Source of the DNA: Helicobacter sp. 12S02634-8 | Lineage (GTDB): Bacteria; Campylobacterota; Campylobacteria; Campylobacterales; Helicobacteraceae | Length of the DNA stretch: 64,000 nt | Reading direction: 5' to 3' | Assembly: GCF_002272865.1 (NCBI RefSeq) | Contig: NZ_MLAP01000002.1 | Location: 1 to 64,000 of the forward strand | Part shown: positions 1 to 8,640 of the stretch, one piece after another | Layout of the letters: each line of letters begins with the position of its first letter | Position numbering within the stretch: position 1 is the first letter of the stretch | The notes under the pieces: model-generated | What the model was told of the DNA's origin: nothing | Databases searched by the model: none | Seen by the model: only the letters and a program-made list of their open reading frames with translations | Made by a program: the position numbers and the translations under genes

Positions 1-152
1 AATCGGACAAGCCCTAGACAATCAATGCAAGAAAGCCAGATACAAAAGGCTAGCCCTGTGAGTAAGAATAGAGAGTTTGAAGCCACTAGGAGACATTATC
101 AAAGGAGTAGGGTGAGGTGAGGAGATGCGTGAGGCAAAACACACGCAAAAAG
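1..152. other. Left edge, no assignable gene
   Basis: Frame 1 of the plus strand is open from the edge to a TGA at 118-120 (39 codons, Arg/Ser/Gln-rich at the end) and frame 2 is open to a TGA at 59-61. Either could be the tail of a plus-strand gene convergent with the YihY gene. Neither tail is recognisable, and openings this short are expected by chance, so no product is assigned. No clear terminator is visible. Confidence 0.2.
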
Positions 153-971
153 TTAAAGAGTCTTGCTTTTTCCCAGACCAGAGATGAGCGCTTCACAAGT
201 CCGCATACCAAAAAGCAAAATCAACCACGAAATATAAATCCAAAGCATTAAAATCAACAGCACCGAAACAGACCCATAAAGCGTGGGATAGGTCTTATTA
301 TAAGCGACATAATACACAAAACCCCATTTGAAAAGATACCAAATACTAGCACTCGCAAATGAAGTAAACACCAACACCCTCTTGCCTAAAACCTTGTTTG
401 CAGAAAGTCGAAACAAAATCAAAAACAATATGCAAGTCCCAAGCCAAGCTAAAATATCAGGGAAAAATAGCCCATTGATTTTGTCTTTAAGCATACCTTG
501 CACTTCATTGCTAAAATACATCATCACAAAAAAAGCCGCGGGGAATAAAGTCACCATCGTCCAATACACCATCAAGGATTCAAAAAACTTGCGAGGTTTG
601 GAATCAAACATCTTTGAAGTGATGTATTCATAGTTTCTAAAAAACATCAAAGAAGTAAAAATAATATAAATCAGTCCCATCACGCCGAGCTTTGAGCTAT
701 TTTGCATGAAAGTGTCTAAAAAAGAACCGATGATTTCTGTGTGTGTGGGGAGGATATCTGCGAGTATAAAGGTCTTGATTTCATTGATTTTTTCTCTGAA
801 ATGGGGGAAATTAAGCATTACAGAAAAAAGTATCAGCAGCAAAGGTATCAGAGCAAAAATCGTATAAAAACTCAGCGATGAGGCATAATAAAACATCTCT
901 TGTTCGTGCGTGAGAAAATCATAGACTTCTTTAAGCTTGGAAGTGATTTTTTGGCAAAGTTCTTTTATCAT
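153..971 (-). CDS. YihY/BrkB family inner-membrane protein
   Basis: A 272-residue protein with about six hydrophobic segments and a short cytoplasmic N-terminus that precedes a conserved YYASSLSFYTIFALIPLLL-type first helix, the hallmark of the YihY/BrkB family. The family was once called ribonuclease BN, but that activity belongs to another protein; the true role is unknown, probably transport or envelope related. The ATG at 971 lies 163 bp below bioB on the same strand. H. pylori also places a yihY gene next to bioB. Family assignment is firm, function is not. Confidence 0.85.
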   Translation of the reverse strand: MIKELCQKITSKLKEVYDFLTHEQEMFYYASSLSFYTIFALIPLLLILFSVMLNFPHFREKINEIKTFILADILPTHTEIIGSFLDTFMQNSSKLGVMGLIYIIFTSLMFFRNYEYITSKMFDSKPRKFFESLMVYWTMVTLFPAAFFVMMYFSNEVQGMLKDKINGLFFPDILAWLGTCILFLILFRLSANKVLGKRVLVFTSFASASIWYLFKWGFVYYVAYNKTYPTLYGSVSVLLILMLWIYISWLILLFGMRTCEALISGLGKSKTL

Positions 972-1134
972 CTCTTAGTCTAACTCCAAGCTAAGGGCTA
1001 TTGATTTGTGATATTGGCGATATTGGATAGTTCTGATGGCACTTTGCATTGCTAGAATCCCTTTACTTGCTTATAATATTTAGCTGCATTGAAATATATG
1101 GAAATGTATAAAACCATATCAAGCCCTAAAAGCT

Positions 1135-1977
1135 TTAATGGCAGGTTGTAGCGATTTTTAGTCCATAAGATTCAATCATCGCAACATCTTTTTGAGGGGC
1201 ATCACCTTTTGTCGTGAGATAATCCCCTAGCACCACTGCATTGATACCACACTCAAACAACGCCCTCTGATCTTGCCCAAACACCACTTGCCTGCCCCCT
1301 GCAATCATCAAACGCGACTTAGGCAAAAACTCCCGCGCCATCACCACGCACTCCAATGCCTCTTCAGGCTCTAATGTGGGCTGTGAGATAGGCAAGGCAG
1401 GATTTTGGATAAAGAAATTAACAGGCACAGAGTGGGGAGAGAGCGTCTGGAGGGCTTTGAGTAATTCTAGGCGATCCCCCCAGCTCTCACCAAGCCCAAA
1501 TATCCCCCCACTGCATAGACCAAGCCCCGCACTCAAGGCATTTTCACAAGTTTCAAAACGCTCTTTCCACGGGTGGGTGGTGCAGATTTTGGGGAAAAAT
1601 TCTTTGGAGGTTTCGAGGTTGTGGTTGTAGCTATCGACCCCATTTTGTTTCAAAAACACTAAAGAAGAAGTATCAGCCCTGCCACAACAAGCGATAATAT
1701 GCAAGTCTAGCCCATCATCTTTAATCATCTTGGCTGTTTTGGCAATGTATTCACATTTTTTGTCATCAAGCCCCCGCCCAGCAGTCACCAAGCAAAAGCC
1801 CAAAGCCCCATACTGCTTCAAAGCCCTTGCTTCGTGCAAGACTACTTGAGGGTCTTTAAATTTGTATTTTTCAATATCGGCGTGATAATGAGAACTCTGG
1901 GTGCAATAGCTGCAGTCTTCGCTGCAATTCCCACTGCTTACATTTGAAATCGAACATAAAAATATTCCATCATCCAT
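1135..1977 (-). CDS. bioB: Biotin synthase
   Basis: A radical-SAM enzyme that inserts sulfur into dethiobiotin to make biotin. The iron-sulfur motif CSEDCSYC (residues 18-25, CxxxCxxC) binds the SAM cluster; further conserved segments include GRG near residue 68, the YNHNLET stretch near residue 118, and GGR near residue 227, which supplies the arginine ligand of the auxiliary cluster. At 280 residues it is shorter than the E. coli enzyme (about 346), the reduced length typical of Helicobacter. The ATG is preceded by AAGGAAG. It stands apart from other biotin genes and about 160 bp below bcp on the same strand. Confidence 0.95.
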   Translation of the reverse strand: MDDGIFLCSISNVSSGNCSEDCSYCTQSSHYHADIEKYKFKDPQVVLHEARALKQYGALGFCLVTAGRGLDDKKCEYIAKTAKMIKDDGLDLHIIACCGRADTSSLVFLKQNGVDSYNHNLETSKEFFPKICTTHPWKERFETCENALSAGLGLCSGGIFGLGESWGDRLELLKALQTLSPHSVPVNFFIQNPALPISQPTLEPEEALECVVMAREFLPKSRLMIAGGRQVVFGQDQRALFECGINAVVLGDYLTTKGDAPQKDVAMIESYGLKIATTCH

Positions 1978-2137
1978 TATAACTTCCTTTATAAGTAAAA
2001 AGGGATTATAACATATCTACCAACCACGCATAAACTCTGCCCGCAACCCACCAATAAGAATCTAGTGCCCTCTCCATACGCGAGACATTAAAAGACCATC
2101 AATCGCCGATGGATTGCTATAGGCTGCTATAGATTGC

Positions 2138-2596
2138 TTAGGATAAACTCTCTAAAACCTTGCTTGCATGCCCTTTTGCCCTGACATTATAAAAAGCATT
2201 GCGTATATACCCATCAGGACTGATGACAAAAGTAGATCGGATAATCCCAAACACCTCCTTGCCATACATCATTTTTTTGCCATAAGCACCATAAGCGCTC
2301 GCCACACTCTTATCGGGGTCACTCAAAAGAATATGCTTGAGGGCTTTATCTGCGATAAATTTTTTATGACTTTTGGGGCTATCTGGGCTAATACCTATCA
2401 CCACAGCACCTTTTGAGGCAAACTCCCCTAATAAGCTCGTAAAATCAATGGCCTCTATTGAGCACCCTGAAGTATTGTCTTTGGGGTAGAAATACAGCAC
2501 GATTGTCTTAGAGCCAAAGTCTTGAGAGCTAATCTCTAAATCATCTTGGTTTTTGAGCCTAAAACTAGGGGCTTTATCGCCTATTTTTAATTCCAT
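2138..2596 (-). CDS. bcp: Thioredoxin-dependent peroxiredoxin (Bcp/PrxQ type)
   Basis: A cytoplasmic peroxidase of 152 residues that reduces hydroperoxides with electrons from thioredoxin (trxA and trxB also lie in this window). The peroxidatic cysteine is in KDNTSGCSIEA, the Bcp-type Thr-x-x-Cys site. Two ATGs stand in tandem; the second (2596) is better spaced from AAGGA. The gene begins 9 bp after lutC and is probably co-transcribed with lutABC, as in the H. pylori HP0136-HP0139 order. Lactate oxidation feeds the respiratory chain, so a peroxidase as fourth gene is reasonable, though that link is an inference. Confidence 0.93.
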   Translation of the reverse strand: MELKIGDKAPSFRLKNQDDLEISSQDFGSKTIVLYFYPKDNTSGCSIEAIDFTSLLGEFASKGAVVIGISPDSPKSHKKFIADKALKHILLSDPDKSVASAYGAYGKKMMYGKEVFGIIRSTFVISPDGYIRNAFYNVRAKGHASKVLESLS

Positions 2597-2605
2597 CATA
2601 AATCC

Positions 2606-3244
2606 TTAGTATAAAATCACTGCAACATTTTGAGGGCCGTGCACGCCAAATACGGTCTGGAGTTCAATATCTGCAGTCCTAGAGGGACCTGCGATAAAAA
2701 GCAAATTTGTGGGCAAAACTCCTGCTTTGCTTTGTGCTTTGAGTGCGCTAATCCCTGCAAAAAGATCAGGGACAATCTTTGTTTTATCGAGCAAAATCAC
2801 ACAATTGAGTGTAATCAAAGAAGCAAGTCTAGGGCTCAATGGAGAAGAAACGATACCTGTAATGCCTAAATTTGCCACGCCACACACACCTTTGACAATA
2901 GAAGTATCGATACCAAAAAGCTCTGAGCGCATTTCTTTGACATCTCTGTCATAAGCGATTTTGCTTGAGCCATCAGTGAGTAAAGACACATCAAAAGGAA
3001 TATCCAAAGTATGCAAAACTTTGAGCGCTCCCATATCTGCAAGCACACTCGATACATCTTTTAGAAGATCTGAGGGGCAAGACTCGATCACTTGAGCACG
3101 ATTGAGACTCTGGAAATGCTTGTATTCATCGACAATATCAGCACATTGGGGTTTGAGGATATTTTTATAATGGGGTGCAAAGCTTGGGAGCGGGTTTTGA
3201 TCTAGGGCAAAACGCACGCGATCCAAAATATCTGTTTTACTCAT
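2606..3244 (-). CDS. lutC: LUD-domain lactate utilisation protein C
   Basis: A 212-residue LutC/LUD-domain protein, third subunit of the LutABC complex that oxidises L-lactate to pyruvate. The LUD fold shows as the series GANLGITGIV-like, TNLLFIAGPSRTADIE-like (residues ~168-185) and a C-terminal VHGP segment. A longer reading reaches 3430, but it runs back into lutB and its extra N-terminus is Cys/Trp-rich and unlike the family. ATG 3244 has AAGGAG six bases upstream and overlaps the lutB stop by 8 bp, indicating coupled translation. Confidence 0.92.
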   Translation of the reverse strand: MSKTDILDRVRFALDQNPLPSFAPHYKNILKPQCADIVDEYKHFQSLNRAQVIESCPSDLLKDVSSVLADMGALKVLHTLDIPFDVSLLTDGSSKIAYDRDVKEMRSELFGIDTSIVKGVCGVANLGITGIVSSPLSPRLASLITLNCVILLDKTKIVPDLFAGISALKAQSKAGVLPTNLLFIAGPSRTADIELQTVFGVHGPQNVAVILY

Positions 3245-4691
3245 AGACCACTCCTTGAATTTTCTTGACTTTGGCGTGCAAGGCTGTATCAATATGGGGA
3301 AATTCACGACAACGCACCCAATTTTTAAGCCCCGGTAGCATAGAAGCCATCTTTTTACCCAATGGAGCAAACAACCCCACCACGCGCAACAACAAACGCC
3401 ATTTTGCCCCACTAGTCGCCAAAGAAGCAAACGCCCTCATCGCTGCTTTTTCACTTTTATTTTTATGCGTATTAGCATACCCAACTACATTGCCCCTGCC
3501 TGAGCCAACCTTTTCGCTTCTGAGATCTCTGATAAGCTCTGCAAGGGGGATTTTGACAGGGCAAACCTCTGAACAACGCCCACAAAGCGAACAGAGATTG
3601 ACCATATAACCACAATTATCCAAACCAAATAATTGCGGTGAGATGACCTCCCCAATAGGCCCTGGATAGGTAGAGAGATAGGCGTGTCCGCCGATTTTAT
3701 CATACACAGGGCAGTGGTTCAGACAAGTCCCGCAACGGATACAACTCAAAGAGCGATAATAATGAGAGTCAGCCAAAATATGTGAGCGATTGTTATCCAA
3801 CATAATAATATGGACTTCTTTAGGGCCATCTAAATCGCCTGCTTTTCTTGGCCCTGTGATGATATTGTTATAGCAAGTGATCGCAGCCCCAACAGCACTA
3901 GGCACAAGCAAAGTATCGAGTATCGAGGCATCTTCAAAGCTCTCAATCACCTTTTCTATCCCGCAAATTGCCACATGAATATCACAAGCTGTTGTGCTCA
4001 TACGCCCATTGCCTTCATTTTCTACCAACCAAATTGCCCCCTCATCAGCAATGGCAAAATTCACCCCCGATAATCCCATCTTAAAATCTTCAAACTCCTT
4101 ACGCAAGTGCTTTCTAGCAATCGCATTGAGTTTTTCAGGCTCGCTCTCTAGGGGGGCGTGGAGCTTTTGAGAAAAAATCTCTCCAATCTGATAGCGATTT
4201 TTATGGATCGCAGGGGCTACGATATGCACAGGTGGCTCATCGATAAGCTGTATGATGAGCTCTCCTAAATCTGTTTCTGTCGCCATAACGCCCTTTTGTT
4301 TTAAATACGCATTGAGATGGATCTCCTCGCTTGCCATGGACTTGCCTTTGAGAATCTGTGTCACTTGATTTTTTAAAGCGAGTTCATAGATGATCGCATT
4401 AGCAGCTTGTGCGTCTGAAGCCCAATGCACCTTGAAGCCGTTTTTGATAGCATTTTGCTCAAATCGCTCCAACAACACATCAAGCTTGGCAAGTGCTTTG
4501 ATCTTGACTTCTTTACCCAGCTCACGCAAGCCCTCCCAATCTGTATAACGCCCTGCTATGAGATTTTTGCGATTGGTCTTGAGGGTGCGCATGACCGATT
4601 TGAGGTTTTTCCGCAGCTGTGTGTCTGAGAGTTTGGCTGCAATGGTGTCTTCATATTCTTGCGTTGAATGGAATAAAATACTCTCGCTCAT
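3237..4691 (-). CDS. lutB: Iron-sulfur lactate utilisation protein B
   Basis: A 484-residue LutB-type protein: an N-terminal LUD domain followed by a ferredoxin-like domain with two CxxCxxC...CP motifs (IRCGTCLNHCP near 320 and LCSLCGRCSEVCP near 370), which bind two 4Fe-4S clusters. It is the electron-carrying subunit of the LutABC L-lactate oxidation complex on the inner face of the membrane. The ATG shares a base with the lutA stop (TGATG) and a GGAGGGG stretch lies just upstream. A GTG one codon earlier is possible. Orthologous in order to HP0138. Confidence 0.95.
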   Translation of the reverse strand: MSESILFHSTQEYEDTIAAKLSDTQLRKNLKSVMRTLKTNRKNLIAGRYTDWEGLRELGKEVKIKALAKLDVLLERFEQNAIKNGFKVHWASDAQAANAIIYELALKNQVTQILKGKSMASEEIHLNAYLKQKGVMATETDLGELIIQLIDEPPVHIVAPAIHKNRYQIGEIFSQKLHAPLESEPEKLNAIARKHLRKEFEDFKMGLSGVNFAIADEGAIWLVENEGNGRMSTTACDIHVAICGIEKVIESFEDASILDTLLVPSAVGAAITCYNNIITGPRKAGDLDGPKEVHIIMLDNNRSHILADSHYYRSLSCIRCGTCLNHCPVYDKIGGHAYLSTYPGPIGEVISPQLFGLDNCGYMVNLCSLCGRCSEVCPVKIPLAELIRDLRSEKVGSGRGNVVGYANTHKNKSEKAAMRAFASLATSGAKWRLLLRVVGLFAPLGKKMASMLPGLKNWVRCREFPHIDTALHAKVKKIQGVVYE

Positions 4692-5428
4692 CACACCCCT
4701 CCCATGACCCCAGTGCGCTGGGCAAGAAAGTCATAAAGATGCATTGGCTTGACCTTCACGCCCATTTTTTTCATCGCCCCACTGATATTAAGCAAGCAGC
4801 CTGCGTCCCCTGATATGAGATATTCGACATTTCTAGATTGGATATCATCGATTTTATCACTCACCATTGCTTGAGAAATCTCTGGCTCTTTGATACTGAA
4901 AGTCCCCCCAAAACCACAGCACTCCTCCTCTCTCTCTAGCTCGATGAGCTCGACATTTTTCAAGCTCCTCAAAAGTGCCTTAGAAGAATCAATAATCTTA
5001 GCTACCCGCAAAGCGTGGCAATTCGAGTGCCAAGTGATTTTAACGGGCGTGCCTTGGTCTTGATACCTCACACCTAAGCGCTTGTCTAAAAATTCGCTGA
5101 GCTCAAATATGCGCAAAGAAAAGTCATACACACGACTATATTCAGCGCTCCCCTCAAACAACTCCAAATAATCATGACGCATCATTCCCACACAAGACCC
5201 ACTTGGTGCGATGATGGGATAATCTTCTTCAAAGAGATTGACATTATACAAGGCTATTTTTTTGCTCTCCTCATAATAGCCTGAATTATAGCTTGGCTGC
5301 CCACAGCAAGTTTGGTCTTTTTTGAATATGACCTCAACCCCCTCTTTTTGCAAAAGTTTGATGGCATTTACGCAAGTATCGCTATAGGCAACCCCACCCA
5401 AGCAAGTTGAATAAAAATAAACCTTCAT
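4691..5428 (-). CDS. lutA: Lactate utilisation protein A (CCG-domain Fe-S protein)
   Basis: First gene of lutABC-bcp, 245 residues. It has the two CCG cysteine-rich motifs of the LutA/LldE/GlpC group (TCCGQPSYNSG near residue 42 and ECCGFGGTFS near residue 170), which hold an iron-sulfur centre. In the family it forms, with LutB and LutC, an FMN-free L-lactate dehydrogenase feeding electrons to quinone. The start has AAGGAGA 7 bp upstream, and a TATATT -10 candidate lies at 5457-5462. The operon is divergent from lctP, giving uptake and oxidation in one regulon. Confidence 0.94.
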   Translation of the reverse strand: MKVYFYSTCLGGVAYSDTCVNAIKLLQKEGVEVIFKKDQTCCGQPSYNSGYYEESKKIALYNVNLFEEDYPIIAPSGSCVGMMRHDYLELFEGSAEYSRVYDFSLRIFELSEFLDKRLGVRYQDQGTPVKITWHSNCHALRVAKIIDSSKALLRSLKNVELIELEREEECCGFGGTFSIKEPEISQAMVSDKIDDIQSRNVEYLISGDAGCLLNISGAMKKMGVKVKPMHLYDFLAQRTGVMGGV

Positions 5429-5456
5429 TGATTATCTCCTTGAAATCGATCCATTA

Positions 5457-5462
5457 AATATA
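5457..5462 (-). promoter_or_regulatory. Putative lutABC -10 box
   Basis: TATATT read on the minus strand, about 30 bp before the lutA ATG, in the AT-rich divergent region with lctP. Helicobacter sigma-80 promoters rely mainly on the -10 box, so no clear -35 is expected. Confidence 0.45.
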
Positions 5463-5600
5463 CCCTAAAAAGGCATAAAAAATAAGAATCAAAGTTGATG
5501 ATTGAGATTTTGAATATTATTTTTGATACTTATTTACACATTTAATTATAAGAAATAATTTTTCTCTCTTATAAAACAAAGACTCACAAAATCTTTTGGC

Positions 5601-5606
5601 TATACT
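5601..5606 (+). promoter_or_regulatory. Putative lctP -10 box
   Basis: TATACT preceded by TTTTGGC and AT-rich DNA, 51 bp before the lctP ATG. The 229 bp between lutA and lctP hold no ORF and are AT-rich, the expected place for a lactate-responsive regulator, but I see no clear operator symmetry. Confidence 0.5.
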
Positions 5607-5657
5607 AGACTTTGCATAAGTGCAATAACCAATACAAACCAACACAAGGAACAAAAT

Positions 5658-7301
5658 ATGGAATACTATCAGACCTATGATCCACTGAATAATATTTGGC
5701 TGAGTGCTTTTGTGGCTTTATTACCGATATTGCTATTTTTTGCTTCATTGATTGTATTCAAGCTCAAAGGCTATATGGCAGGACTACTCACCGTGCTTCT
5801 TGCGGCTGTGATTTCTGTATGGGTATATGGTATGCCCATTGAAATGGTCGCTTCAAGCTTTGGATATGGCTTTTTGTATGGATTATGGCCGATTGCTTGG
5901 ATCATTGTAGCAGCCATCTTTCTCTACAAACTCTCTGTCAAATCGGGGTATTTTGATATCTTAAGAGAGAGTATTCTATCCATCACGCCCGACCATCGTA
6001 TTTTAGTTATTTTGATTGGTTTTTGTTTTGGAGCATTTTTAGAAGGAGCGATTGGCTTTGGGGGGCCTGTAGCTATCACAGCTGCTATTCTTGTGGGCTT
6101 GGGCTTGCGTCCTTTATATGCAGCTGGGCTTTGTATGATAGCCAACACTGCACCTGTGGCATTTGGCGCTGTGGGTATCCCTATCATCGCAATGGCTGGT
6201 GTGGTCAATGTCCCTGCGCTTGAAATCTCAGCGATGACAGGCAGAATGCTCCCTCCTTTGACACTTTTTGTGCCATTTTTTATCGTGTTTTTGATGGACG
6301 GCTGGCGAGGGGTCAAAGAAACTTTTCCTGTTGTCTTAGTCGCAGCCCTCTCTTTTGCTATCGTGCAGTTTTATAGCTCCAACCATCTAGGGCCTGAGCT
6401 CCCTGATATTATCTCAGCTGTTGTGTCTATCATCGCTACGACAATTTTCTTGAAGTTTTGGCAGCCAAAGAGGATTTTTCGCACTGATGGCAACCACTCC
6501 ACCACGCAGCACTCCAAGTACCATATTTGCAAGGTGCTAGTGGCTTGGGCACCTTTTGTTATCTTGATTGGGACAATTGTGATCTGGACACAGCCTTGGT
6601 TCAAAGACCTCTTTAAGGCTGGGGGAGCATTGGCTTTTTCAAGCTTTAGCTTTGAATTTAGCTCCATCAGTGAAAAGATCATCAAAACTGCGCCCATTGC
6701 CCTTGAGGGGAAATCTCCTGCAGATAAGGTCATTTTCTCTCTCCCATTGATTGGGACAACAGGGACTTCTATCCTTGCTGCTGCGATTTTGAGTATTTTT
6801 ATCTTGCGTGTGCGCACTAAAGATGCATTGAGTGTCTTTGGTGAAACACTCAATGAAATGAAACTCCCTATTCTCACTATCGGTTTGGTCTTGGCCTTTG
6901 CTTATATCTCTAATTATAGCGGTATCTCTGCGACTCTAGCCCTAGCCTTAGCCAGCACCGGCCATGCCTTTACCTTTTTCTCTCCGATCATTGGCTGGAT
7001 TGGAGTATTTTTGACCGGAAGTGATACGAGCTCTAACCTATTGTTTGGCTCTTTGCAGCAGCTCACTGCAAGGCAACTCGGTATCCCTGAAGTTCTCTTT
7101 TTGGCTGCTAACTCTGTAGGCGGGGTTGTAGGCAAGATGATTAGCCCTCAGAGTATCGCTGTAGCTTGTGCGGCTGTGGGCTTGGTGGGGCGAGAGTCTG
7201 AGCTATTCCGATTCACAATCAAATATTCGATTCTCTTTGTGATCGCTATCGGGCTTATCACTACCTTGTTTGCTTATGTATTCCCTCAAGTGATCCCCTA
7301 A
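5658..7301 (+). CDS. lctP: L-lactate permease
   Basis: A 547-residue LctP/LldP-family proton-lactate symporter with about 12-14 hydrophobic helices. Family signatures include EGAIGFGGPVAITAAILVGLG (split helix near residue 130), NTAPVAFGAVGIPI near residue 160, and the C-terminal FLTGSDTSSN and PQSIAVACAA segments. It imports the lactate consumed by LutABC, encoded divergently 229 bp away. AAGGAAC precedes the ATG. H. pylori carries two adjacent permease genes here (HP0140/HP0141); this window has one, directly followed by an unrelated convergent gene. Confidence 0.96.
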   Translation: MEYYQTYDPLNNIWLSAFVALLPILLFFASLIVFKLKGYMAGLLTVLLAAVISVWVYGMPIEMVASSFGYGFLYGLWPIAWIIVAAIFLYKLSVKSGYFDILRESILSITPDHRILVILIGFCFGAFLEGAIGFGGPVAITAAILVGLGLRPLYAAGLCMIANTAPVAFGAVGIPIIAMAGVVNVPALEISAMTGRMLPPLTLFVPFFIVFLMDGWRGVKETFPVVLVAALSFAIVQFYSSNHLGPELPDIISAVVSIIATTIFLKFWQPKRIFRTDGNHSTTQHSKYHICKVLVAWAPFVILIGTIVIWTQPWFKDLFKAGGALAFSSFSFEFSSISEKIIKTAPIALEGKSPADKVIFSLPLIGTTGTSILAAAILSIFILRVRTKDALSVFGETLNEMKLPILTIGLVLAFAYISNYSGISATLALALASTGHAFTFFSPIIGWIGVFLTGSDTSSNLLFGSLQQLTARQLGIPEVLFLAANSVGGVVGKMISPQSIAVACAAVGLVGRESELFRFTIKYSILFVIAIGLITTLFAYVFPQVIP

Positions 7302-7556
7302 AGGTCTTTGAGCGCCCCTCTCCCAAATAAAAATTCTATAAATTATAGAAAATTATAGAAACAAAAAAAAGGGGGGGCAAGCCCTCTAAAAATATAGCCC
7401 CCCCCCCCAACTTATCAATCCCCTCCCCAAAAAAACTTCTCTTTTTTTCTAACTCTCGCTTCTCTAGCTCTCTTTTTTCTATCCCAATGGCTTATCTTCA
7501 ATTCTTACCCCACCAACCAAAGCTAGCCTTGCTGTCTTAAGACCTAAGCACAAATT
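7302..7556. other. lctP / LLM convergent intergenic region
   Basis: 255 bp with no ORF. From left to right: an AT-rich stretch with a near-palindrome TTCTATAAATTATAGAA (7334-7350), a duplicated AATTATAGAA (7341-7360), an A8-G7 block, a C11 run (7398-7408) and pyrimidine-rich sequence (7430-7490). The A/G/C block forms the terminator listed separately. Confidence 0.6.
7363..7408 (-). terminator. Rho-independent terminator for the LLM gene
   Basis: Read on the minus strand, GGGGGGGC pairs with GCCCCCCC across an 18-base AT-rich loop and is followed by eight T residues, a strong intrinsic terminator about 150 bp past the LLM stop codon. The C11 tract on the plus strand is longer than the pairing needs, so slippage here would not abolish the stem. 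Confidence 0.75.
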
Positions 7557-8549
7557 TCAATGCCTCAAAGAATCCAAAATCTCCAAAGATCGTATCCGTT
7601 TTGTTTGGTCATAAATATCGCAAGTAAATATCAATTCATCAGCTTGCGTGTCTTGAAGAATTGTTATCAGTTGTTTTTTTGCATCTTCTGCATTGCCTAA
7701 AACCATCATCGATTGCATACCCATCACAGCTGCCTTTTCTCTCTGATTCCACGAAATATCCAAAAAGGGTATCGGCGTTTTGAGCTTCAAGCTTTCCCCT
7801 CTTAAAAGGGCTAATCCCCTTTGATAAGCACTGCTTGAAAGGAATAAAGCCTCCTCTTTTGTGTCTGCAAGCACACAAGGCAAAGCAACAATCGCATAAG
7901 GCTTGGGACAAGCAAGCGAGGGAGTGAAATGCTCCCGATACAAACGCAGGACCTCTAAGAGATCTTTTGGAGCAAAGTGTGAAGCAAACGCATAAGGCAG
8001 CCCCTTGCGTGCTGCAACTTGAGCACTATAAAGACTAGAGCCTAACAAATAAATAGGCACACGCGTCCCCCAGCCAGGCACTGCCCTGACCTTGCTCCTA
8101 GTCCCATCACCCAAAAAATCCTCCAACTCTTCGAGCTCTGCGAAAAAATTCTCATCGCTATGGATACGTTCTTTACGCACAGCTAACGCACTTTCATAAT
8201 CCCCACCCCTTGCACGTCCCACGCCCAAGTCAATGCGATCTCCATAGAGGCTTTGCAAAGTCCCAAACTGCTCAGCTACAACCAATGGCGTATGGTTAGG
8301 GAGCATCACCCCACCAGATCCGACCCGAATCTTTTGAGTATGGGCTGCGATGTGTGCGATCAGTATTGCTGTGGCTGAAGAGGCAATGCCGTCCATATTA
8401 TGATGTTCAGCAAACCAAAATCGCAAAAATCCTAGCTCTTGAGCCTTTTTTGCTATGGATAGAGAGTTTTGAAAAGCTGTGGTGATTCCATCATTTGCAC
8501 GGATTGTTACAAGATCTAAAAAAGAAAAAGGGATATTTTGTAAAGTCAT
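7557..8549 (-). CDS. LLM-class flavin-dependent oxidoreductase (YhbW-like)
   Basis: A 330-residue bacterial-luciferase-fold protein. The N-terminal half carries RFWFAEHHNMDGIASSATAI and RVGSGGVMLPNHTPL blocks followed by GDRIDLGVGRARG, the signature of the MsnO8/YhbW branch. These enzymes use reduced flavin to oxidise small substrates or simply bind flavin; the substrate is unknown. The ATG has AAAGGAC at good distance. It is a single transcription unit with a strong terminator. Sure of the family, not of the reaction. Confidence 0.85.
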   Translation of the reverse strand: MTLQNIPFSFLDLVTIRANDGITTAFQNSLSIAKKAQELGFLRFWFAEHHNMDGIASSATAILIAHIAAHTQKIRVGSGGVMLPNHTPLVVAEQFGTLQSLYGDRIDLGVGRARGGDYESALAVRKERIHSDENFFAELEELEDFLGDGTRSKVRAVPGWGTRVPIYLLGSSLYSAQVAARKGLPYAFASHFAPKDLLEVLRLYREHFTPSLACPKPYAIVALPCVLADTKEEALFLSSSAYQRGLALLRGESLKLKTPIPFLDISWNQREKAAVMGMQSMMVLGNAEDAKKQLITILQDTQADELIFTCDIYDQTKRIRSLEILDSLRH

Positions 8550-8640
8550 TTTTGTCCTTTAGTCATAAATAGTCATAAAATTTTTCAAGGCTTGCAAGGA
8601 TTATCAGATAAGCATACAAAATCAATGCGATAGGCTTCCC

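Noticed and set aside
3000-3430. Longer lutC reading to 3430
   Set aside because: The extra N-terminus is Cys/Trp-rich, overlaps lutB by nearly 200 bp and ignores the good AAGGAG before 3244.
5924-6877. Two long minus-strand ORFs within lctP
   Set aside because: Antisense shadows of a membrane-protein gene; their translations are Ile/Pro/Lys-rich without domain signals.
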